Below are positions 59,058 to 64,000 of a stretch of DNA of 64,000 bases, in pieces. The translations under genes were made by a program, and so were the position numbers. Origin of the DNA: Hominimerdicola alba (lineage in GTDB: Bacteria > Bacillota > Clostridia > Oscillospirales > Ruminococcaceae); contig NZ_FOAT01000001.1 of assembly GCF_900109655.1 (NCBI RefSeq), forward strand, positions 1 to 64,000. The letters are read 5' to 3'. The stretch's first letter is position 1. The number at the start of each line of letters is the position of its first letter. Under the pieces are notes generated by a model. It ran no database searches. It saw nothing but the letters and a program-made list of their open reading frames with translations, and was not told the origin of the DNA.

Positions 59058-59507
59058 CTATACGTCCTTTCCGTTTACGTCTGCGATAAGCTTTTCAAGT
59101 GCTGCCGCGAAATCCTTGTCATTGTCAGCACTTCGCTTTGCGGGACCTTTCAGATGCTTGCCGCTTCTTTTAAGCTTTTTGGCGATATGTCTGGACATTA
59201 GCAGGGTGTCGATATTATCGCTGTCATAGATAAGTCCGTTCTGATTGATGGCAAATGCTTTTTTGGCAAGGCACATTGCCGCCAGACCGTAATCCTGTGT
59301 AACGGCGATATCGTTCTTTGCCATGAGGTTAACAAGTGCGAAGTCGGCGCTATCAGCACCTTTACTGACGGTTATAACTTCAGCATCCCGTCCTGAAAAA
59401 TTATGTGCGGTATCGCATACTATCGTCACGGGGATATCATGCTTTTTTGCAATATCCAGTGTCAGCTTCACCACAGGACAGCCGTCCGCATCGATGAAGA
59501 TACGCAT
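59058..59507 (-). CDS. YaiI/YqxD (UPF0178/DUF188) family protein
   Basis: 149 residues. MRIFIDADGCPVVK with conserved acidic residues, CDTAHNFS, SKGADSADFALVN and TQDYGLAAMCL match UPF0178, a PIN-like nuclease-fold family of unknown function. GPAKRSADNDKDF near the end is the other signature. It overlaps the stop of the HD gene by one base (TGATG) and so follows it in translation. Confidence 0.92.
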   Translation of the reverse strand: MRIFIDADGCPVVKLTLDIAKKHDIPVTIVCDTAHNFSGRDAEVITVSKGADSADFALVNLMAKNDIAVTQDYGLAAMCLAKKAFAINQNGLIYDSDNIDTLLMSRHIAKKLKRSGKHLKGPAKRSADNDKDFAAALEKLIADVNGKDV

Positions 59508-60112
59508 CAGTTGTTTTCCTCGCCCTCTATGTAGAAAGTCGCTTCCATGTCTGCGATATGTGCAGCTACAGCCAGCGGGAACATTCCCAGCGCCTGACCG
59601 ATGGTGTTTACGTTCTCTTCTCCCGAAAAGCCCATGTGCCAGCGTATCGCCATAGCTTCCTCTCGGGTGAGTCTCATGTAGCTGCTGACGATATACACGG
59701 ATTTTTCGCCGTGACCGTAGGGCAGGGTATCATGATACTCATAGTATGGCACTTTCTCCCACTGACCTGTAACATCGTTTTTCTTGTTGCGGGTGCTGAT
59801 CCTGTAAAGATTTACTTTGCAGATATCGTGCAGCAGTGCCACTATCGCGATGCTTTCAGCGGGGAAGTCCATGCCGTAAATGTCCTTGACCCTTGTTCTT
59901 TCAAGATAATCTTTCAGGCAGTCGTAAACATTCAGGCTGTGTTCGCAGAGACCGCCCTCATAGGCGCTGTGATATCTGGTCGATGCAGGTGCAGTGAAAA
60001 AGTCGCTGTTCTCGCTGAGAAGATATGCTAAAAGCTTGTCTGCGCCCTTTCTTGTGATGTTTGCGTTGTATATCTCAACAAATCTTGCCTTGTTTTCTTC
60101 TGGATTTGTCAT
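59507..60112 (-). CDS. HD-domain phosphohydrolase
   Basis: 201 residues. Metal-site residues are seen in CEHSLNVYD (H), VALLHDICKVNL (HD), HGEKSVYIV (H) and RWHMGFSG (H), with AAHIADMEAT (D) at the end. This complete HD set fits a nucleotide or signal phosphohydrolase; it resembles the YhaM-like HD proteins without the OB domain. GGAGG lies before the start. First gene of the HD-yaiI-Imm42-like group. A probable promoter (TTTTCA-17-TATAAT on the minus strand) lies at about 60155-60185. Confidence 0.85.
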   Translation of the reverse strand: MTNPEENKARFVEIYNANITRKGADKLLAYLLSENSDFFTAPASTRYHSAYEGGLCEHSLNVYDCLKDYLERTRVKDIYGMDFPAESIAIVALLHDICKVNLYRISTRNKKNDVTGQWEKVPYYEYHDTLPYGHGEKSVYIVSSYMRLTREEAMAIRWHMGFSGEENVNTIGQALGMFPLAVAAHIADMEATFYIEGEENN

Positions 60113-60312
60113 AGTTAAACCTCCGTTGTGAAAAATCTACAATTTACTGTTTCTATTATATCACATTTTTATACTCTTGAAAAGACTTTTTGCAAATTTT
60201 TTCACAAGTGATGATGTTTTTTATATCGATATGTGTTATGATATAATAAGTATTTTTATGTCCGTTTTTGTAAAGCTGATAAAACGGCAATCTATCCGAA
60301 AGAGGTGCTGAT

Positions 60313-60972
60313 ATGAAAGATTACAAGGCTTATATTTTCGACTTTGACCTTACGCTGGCAGATTCTTCCAAGGGCATACTTGAATGTTTCAGGCATACGC
60401 TGAAATATTTCGGCTATGAAGTTCCGGATGACAGGGCGATATACAATACCATCGGGCTTACCTTGCAGGATGCTTTCGATATCCTTACCGATACTCCTAT
60501 GAATCCCAAGCGTGATGAAATGAGAAAAGTCTATGTGGAAAAGGCAAATGATGTCATGTCGGCGCATACATATTTTTACGAGGACACTTTACCGATACTT
60601 GAGAAACTTCGTGCAAATAACATAAAGACAGCTATCGTCTCCACCAAGATGCGTTACAGGATAGTTGAATCCTTTGAAGTACAGCTTGGTATTCATCCAT
60701 ACGATGTCATTGTTGGTCTGGAGGACGTGACCGCACCCAAGCCCGACCCGCAGGGCATCATAAAAGCGATGGAACTTCTGGGGGTGGACAAAGATGAAGT
60801 CCTCTATGTAGGTGACAGCTATATCGATGCCGAGACAGCAGTAAATGCAGGAGTTGATTTCGCTGCTGTGACCACAGGTCCTACCGATAAGGAGACCTTC
60901 ATGCGCTACCCGAATATAGCCATTGGCAGCTCTCTTTCAGAAGCACTCCCTAATATTATGAATTCAGTGTAA
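60313..60972 (+). CDS. HAD-superfamily phosphatase (Gph type)
   Basis: 219 residues. IFDFDLTLADSS (motif I), IVSTKM (motif II), Lys in APKPDPQG (motif III) and YVGDSYIDAETAVNAG (motif IV) with a helical cap after motif I. Fits phosphoglycolate phosphatase-like or 5'-nucleotidase enzymes; the substrate is not predictable. AGAGGTG precedes the start. Separated from yicC by a promoter. Confidence 0.9.
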   Translation: MKDYKAYIFDFDLTLADSSKGILECFRHTLKYFGYEVPDDRAIYNTIGLTLQDAFDILTDTPMNPKRDEMRKVYVEKANDVMSAHTYFYEDTLPILEKLRANNIKTAIVSTKMRYRIVESFEVQLGIHPYDVIVGLEDVTAPKPDPQGIIKAMELLGVDKDEVLYVGDSYIDAETAVNAGVDFAAVTTGPTDKETFMRYPNIAIGSSLSEALPNIMNSV

Positions 60973-61001
60973 AAATAATCATAAAATATTGTTAAAAAAC
61001 C

Positions 61002-61030
61002 TTGCTTATTTGGGCGGGAAATGCTATAAT
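61002..61030 (+). promoter_or_regulatory. Promoter of the yicC-remA-gmk-rpoZ-priA operon
   Basis: TTGCTT (61002-61007), 17-base spacer, TATAAT (61025-61030) preceded by TGC (extended -10). Confidence 0.7.
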
Positions 61031-61086
61031 AAAGTTTGAATATTAAGCTTTGAAATAATTCATGTTTACGGAAAGGAAAGCTGATA

Positions 61087-61974
61087 ATGGTAAAAAGTAT
61101 GACAGGCTTCGGCAGAGAACATATTGTTGCCGAGGGCAGAGAGATCATTGTTGAGATTCGTTCGGTAAATCACAGATACTATGAGTTTACCTCCAGGACT
61201 CCCCGCGCTTACGGATATCTTGATGAAAAGCTCAAAGCTTTTCTGAAAAGCGGTATATCCAGGGGCAAGGTGGAGGTTTCTGTGTCTATATATAATCAGG
61301 AGGGCACAGATGCTGAGATCGAGCTGAACAAGTCAGTGGCTAAGGGTTATCTCGATGCACTGAGAGGTGCTGCCGATGAACTCAACCTCAGCGATGACCT
61401 TACTCTTGCAAACATCATGAAGCTGCCCGATATCTTCACCGTCGTCAAAAAGACCGAGGACGAGGAGGTTATATGGGCTCAGGTAAAGGGTGTTGCTCAG
61501 ATAGCACTTGACAGATTCGTTGAGATGCGCGAGACTGAGGGCAAAAAGATGTATGAAGATGTAAGCTCCCGTCTTGATTATATCGAAAAGACAGTGGGCG
61601 AGATCGAAGAGCATCAGCCATCGGTAGCACAGAGCTACAGCGAAAGGCTTTATGAGAAGATCAAGGATACCCTCAAAGGCACAGGTGCTGACAATATCGA
61701 TGAGCAGAGAATACTCACAGAGGTCGCTATATTCGCTGACAAGGTTGCCATCGATGAGGAGACTGTAAGACTGAGGAGCCATATCTCCCAGTTCAGGGAT
61801 CTGATCGCTTCCGATGAACCTGTGGGCAGAAAGCTGGATTTCCTTGTTCAGGAAGTTAACAGGGAAGTCAACACCATCGGTTCTAAGGCAAACGATCTGA
61901 CTATCACAAAGAAAGTGGTCGATCTCAAAGCTGAAATCGAAAAGATCAGGGAGCAGATACAGAATATCGAATAA
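61087..61974 (+). CDS. yicC: YicC-family endoribonuclease
   Basis: 295 residues. MVKSMTGFGREH at the start, IRSVNHRYYEF and the C-terminal DLTITKKVVDLKAEIEKIREQ are the YicC/YloC signatures. E. coli YicC cleaves small RNAs such as RyhB. RKLDFLVQEVNREVNTIGSK is the most conserved segment and is intact. GGAAAGGAAAG precedes the start. First gene of a conserved Firmicutes operon, 12 bases before remA. Confidence 0.94.
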   Translation: MVKSMTGFGREHIVAEGREIIVEIRSVNHRYYEFTSRTPRAYGYLDEKLKAFLKSGISRGKVEVSVSIYNQEGTDAEIELNKSVAKGYLDALRGAADELNLSDDLTLANIMKLPDIFTVVKKTEDEEVIWAQVKGVAQIALDRFVEMRETEGKKMYEDVSSRLDYIEKTVGEIEEHQPSVAQSYSERLYEKIKDTLKGTGADNIDEQRILTEVAIFADKVAIDEETVRLRSHISQFRDLIASDEPVGRKLDFLVQEVNREVNTIGSKANDLTITKKVVDLKAEIEKIREQIQNIE

Positions 61975-61986
61975 GTTGGTGATCTC

Positions 61987-62241
61987 ATGCAGCTGATAAA
62001 CATAGGTTATGGGAATATGGTCTCAGCATCGAGAGTGATTGCGATCGTAGCGCCCGATTCCGCGCCGATTAAAAGGCTGATACAGGAATCCCGTGACAAA
62101 GGCACACTGATAGATGCGACCTACGGCAGAAAGACACGTGCTGTCGTAATTATGGACAGTGACCATGTGGTGCTGTCGGCAGTATCCCCCGAAACAGTAT
62201 GCGGCAGGGCTGCCGAAGAGGAGGTTGAAGAAGATGGATAA
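61987..62241 (+). CDS. remA: RemA-family regulator (DUF370)
   Basis: 84 residues. [20 protein letters not shown], then [37 protein letters not shown] (in two parts) are RemA signatures. In Bacillus it forms a DNA-binding ring and activates matrix and osmoprotection genes. The RKTRAV strand that contacts DNA is present. TTGGTGAT SD. It overlaps gmk by eight bases. Confidence 0.94.
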   Translation: MQLINIGYGNMVSASRVIAIVAPDSAPIKRLIQESRDKGTLIDATYGRKTRAVVIMDSDHVVLSAVSPETVCGRAAEEEVEEDG

Positions 62242-62884
62242 GATGGAAAAAAGAGAACCCAAGCTGATAATAGTTTCAGCTCCCTCGGGCTGCGGCAAGG
62301 GTACGATAATGGAGAAGGCTTTCAAGAAAAACGAAGTTTTCTACTCCGTTTCCTGTACAACGAGAGGTCCACGACCCGGAGAAGTACCGGGAGAGAGTTA
62401 TCATTACATCACTACCGAAGAGTTTGAGAAGATGATAGCTGAGGACAATTTTCTTGAATATGCAAAATATAATCAGACCTATTACGGAACCCCAAGAAAG
62501 CCTGTTGAGGAAAATCTTGCAGCAGGCAAGGACGTTATCCTTGAAATAGAAACACAGGGTGCTTTTAAGGTAAAGGCAATAAGACCGGAGGTGTCCTCGC
62601 TGTTTATTCTGCCGCCGTCTATAAGTGAACTCAGAAGAAGACTTCACAAGAGGGCGACTGAGGACGAGGAAACTATCGAAAAGCGAGTTGCTCAGGCAGC
62701 GGGCGAGATAGAGAAGTCCGACAAATATGATTATGTGATAATGAATGACGACCTTGATGCCGCACTTGAAGACTTCAAGGCTGTCATTGATGGTATAAGG
62801 GGAGAGAAAGAACCTGCTGTAAGGTTCAGTCCCAAAAATGAAGAGATTAAAAATATGATACGAGAGGTGCTTGAAAATGCTTAG
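62234..62884 (+). CDS. gmk: Guanylate kinase
   Basis: 216 residues. It phosphorylates GMP to GDP. P-loop APSGCGKGT (about 17-25), GMP-binding [17 protein letters not shown] and [11 protein letters not shown] are intact. The ATG at 62234 has AGGAGG nine bases upstream and overlaps the remA end by eight bases; an ATG at 62243 is a possible alternative. Its end overlaps rpoZ by eight bases, tying omega synthesis to GMP kinase translation. Confidence 0.96.
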   Translation: MDKMEKREPKLIIVSAPSGCGKGTIMEKAFKKNEVFYSVSCTTRGPRPGEVPGESYHYITTEEFEKMIAEDNFLEYAKYNQTYYGTPRKPVEENLAAGKDVILEIETQGAFKVKAIRPEVSSLFILPPSISELRRRLHKRATEDEETIEKRVAQAAGEIEKSDKYDYVIMNDDLDAALEDFKAVIDGIRGEKEPAVRFSPKNEEIKNMIREVLENA

Positions 62885-63083
62885 ACCGGCAGTATGTCAG
62901 ATTCTTAAAAACAATGAGAGCTATTATTCACTGGTGATAGCTGTTGCAAAACGTGCAAGAGAGATCACAGACGAGGCTAGCAAGAATGAGAAAATTCTTG
63001 AAGAAAAGCCTGTAAAGACCGCAGTTGATGAACTTGCGGCTGCAGAATACAAGATAATTGAGGACGCATCACTGAAAAACTGA
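62877..63083 (+). CDS. rpoZ: RNA polymerase omega subunit
   Basis: 68 residues. MLRPAV start, SYYSLVIAVAKRARE (the beta'-binding helix pair) and a C-terminal AVDELAAAEYKI are the omega pattern. It helps fold and hold beta'. GAGGTG lies nine bases before the ATG at 62877, within the end of gmk. Confidence 0.94.
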   Translation: MLRPAVCQILKNNESYYSLVIAVAKRAREITDEASKNEKILEEKPVKTAVDELAAAEYKIIEDASLKN

Positions 63084-63101
63084 TAGCGGAGGTCTGTTGA
63101 A

Positions 63102-64000
63102 ATGGGAGAAAGGGAGACTGTTGCGTATGTGGCGCTGAGCCATGCGGCTTACAGCTTTGACAACGAATACAGTTACCTCGTTCCCGAAAGATACAGACAG
63201 GTGCTAAAAGCGGGAATGAGGGTGCTGGTATCCTTTGGCCGCGGCAATAACAGGGTCATTGGTCTTGTTACAAGGCTGGGTCATGACGATGATAACAGAC
63301 ATAAGCTGAAGCCTGTTATCTCGGTCATTGACAAAGAGAGCCTTGTTACCGATGAGATGATGAAGATCATTTTCTGGCTGAAAGAGAATACTTTCTGCAC
63401 CTATTATGACGCTTTCAAAAGTGCTGTACCTACGGGGTTCTCATACAAGGTCGATATGCATTTCGCACTTGTGAATACTTATATCGACACAGAGAGCCTT
63501 AGTGCAGAGGAAGCCGAAATTGTCGGATTTCTTGAAAGCAGTGACGATGCTTCGGAAATCGACAAGTATTTTGACTTGAAAGCGAATCCTCAGCGAAAAA
63601 AGCCCTTGGATAGTCTGATTGACAAAGGCTATATTGAGGAAGTGCCAAGCTTCAAGAGAAAAGTCGGTGATGACAGCGTTAAAATGGCTGTGCTCAATGA
63701 TGGTTATGAAAATGCCGACCTCACCCCGAAGCAGAAAAAAGTCGTTGAGCTTCTTGAAGAAAGCGGCTCAGCATCGGTAAAAGAGCTTTGCTATATGACT
63801 GGCTGTACTTCAACCATCATCAAAAGGCTTTGCGAAAAGGAAGTCCTGCGGGTTTATGAGCAGGAAGTCATGCGCAATGCGGTTGGTGAACTGGGTGACA
63901 GAGAAAGCCCCGAGGATATTATCCTGAATGATGAGCAGAATATGGCGTATAACGGCATAATGTCCCTTATACGTGCAGGAAAGCCGGCAGGTGCGCTGCT
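63102..64000 (+). CDS. priA: Primosomal protein N' (PriA helicase), N-terminal 299 residues
   Basis: Open from the ATG at 63102 to the window edge and so partial at the 3' end. VAYVALSHAAYSFDNEYSYLV and LKAGMRVLVSFGRGNNRVIGLV form the 3'-DNA-end-binding domain; LKENTFCTYYDAFKSAVPTG (as WLKENTFC) and winged-helix segments PKQKKVVELLEE and NDEQNMAYNGI lead to the helicase core, which is outside. PriA reloads the replisome at stalled forks. GGAGG lies before the start, 18 bases after rpoZ. Confidence 0.94.
   Translation, partial: MGERETVAYVALSHAAYSFDNEYSYLVPERYRQVLKAGMRVLVSFGRGNNRVIGLVTRLGHDDDNRHKLKPVISVIDKESLVTDEMMKIIFWLKENTFCTYYDAFKSAVPTGFSYKVDMHFALVNTYIDTESLSAEEAEIVGFLESSDDASEIDKYFDLKANPQRKKPLDSLIDKGYIEEVPSFKRKVGDDSVKMAVLNDGYENADLTPKQKKVVELLEESGSASVKELCYMTGCTSTIIKRLCEKEVLRVYEQEVMRNAVGELGDRESPEDIILNDEQNMAYNGIMSLIRAGKPAGAL

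Noticed and set aside
1-64000. CRISPR array, prophage, integron, rRNA or tRNA genes
   Set aside because: I found no regularly spaced direct repeats, no phage structural or integrase genes and no tRNA cloverleaf in the intergenic stretches.

Overview
The window reads as chromosomal DNA of a low-to-mid-GC Gram-positive Clostridia, most likely a Ruminococcus-like member of the Oscillospiraceae. The support is indirect but consistent: AGGAGG-type ribosome binding sites, TTGACA/TATAAT promoters, an ECF sigma operon, fused Cmk-PlsC and IspH-S1 proteins of the clostridial type, a T-box leader, RemA, a class III fructose-bisphosphatase, and cytoplasmic plant-polysaccharide glycosidases (GH5, GH3, GH113-like). 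I see no rRNA, tRNA, CRISPR array, prophage or replication origin. The only mobile DNA is the end of an IS256-family element at the left edge.

Layout. 1-301: IS end and transposase N-terminus, inserted against the terminator of a MarR operon. 344-5806: MarR with a small Cys-rich protein, a small membrane protein, and a four-gene envelope operon (ECF sigma, membrane anti-sigma, lipoprotein, VWA lipoprotein). 5855-9349: metE and an mrp-type ATPase, divergent, with a 15-bp inverted repeat over both -10 boxes. 9381-12453: a complete T-box leader followed by a radical SAM gene, a DMP19-like gene and tyrS. 12457-14915: HD protein, RlmA, GH113-like glycosidase. 14919-25009: purA, a lipoprotein, uppP, ftsK, a ComEC-like hydrolase with DUF3006, an RpiR regulator and a flavoprotein. 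25065-28439: cmk-plsC and ispH-S1 fusions. 28549-33842: class A PBP, THUMP methyltransferase, HAD and AIM24 proteins. 33842-36506 (minus): TarI/IspD-like cytidylyltransferase, DUF3267 protein, Prs. 36643-40461: thrH, a CapD-like sugar-nucleotide enzyme, an M15 peptidase. 40464-45200 (minus): ArsC/Spx protein, an Imm7-like gene with a membrane partner, pckA, an Imm6-like gene, rnz. 45222-53080: GH5, flavin reductase, fbp, rarA, an M50-like peptidase and small hypotheticals. 53086-60112: S1 protein, SleB-like wall hydrolase with a long leader, HhH protein, GH3, an Imm42-like gene, YaiI and HD proteins. 60313-64000: HAD phosphatase, then yicC-remA-gmk-rpoZ-priA, cut by the right edge.

How the genes work together. 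Several groups serve the envelope: UppP, class A PBP, M15 peptidase, SleB-like hydrolase, the CapD-like and TarI-like enzymes and the ECF operon. Others serve central carbon (pckA, fbp, prs) and cytoplasmic breakdown of imported beta-linked oligosaccharides (GH5, GH3, GH113-like; none has a signal peptide). The last operon couples RNA processing, RemA, GMP synthesis, the RNA polymerase omega subunit and replication restart.

Most of the window is ordinary housekeeping sequence. The points most worth a second look are: an A10 run followed directly by a TGA in the -1 frame at the domain junction of the Cmk-PlsC fusion; a T-box leader in front of a radical SAM gene, with tyrS only third; the inverted repeat between metE and mrp; the palindrome-rich GH5 promoter; the structured leader of the wall hydrolase; and scattered immunity-like genes with no toxin nearby.
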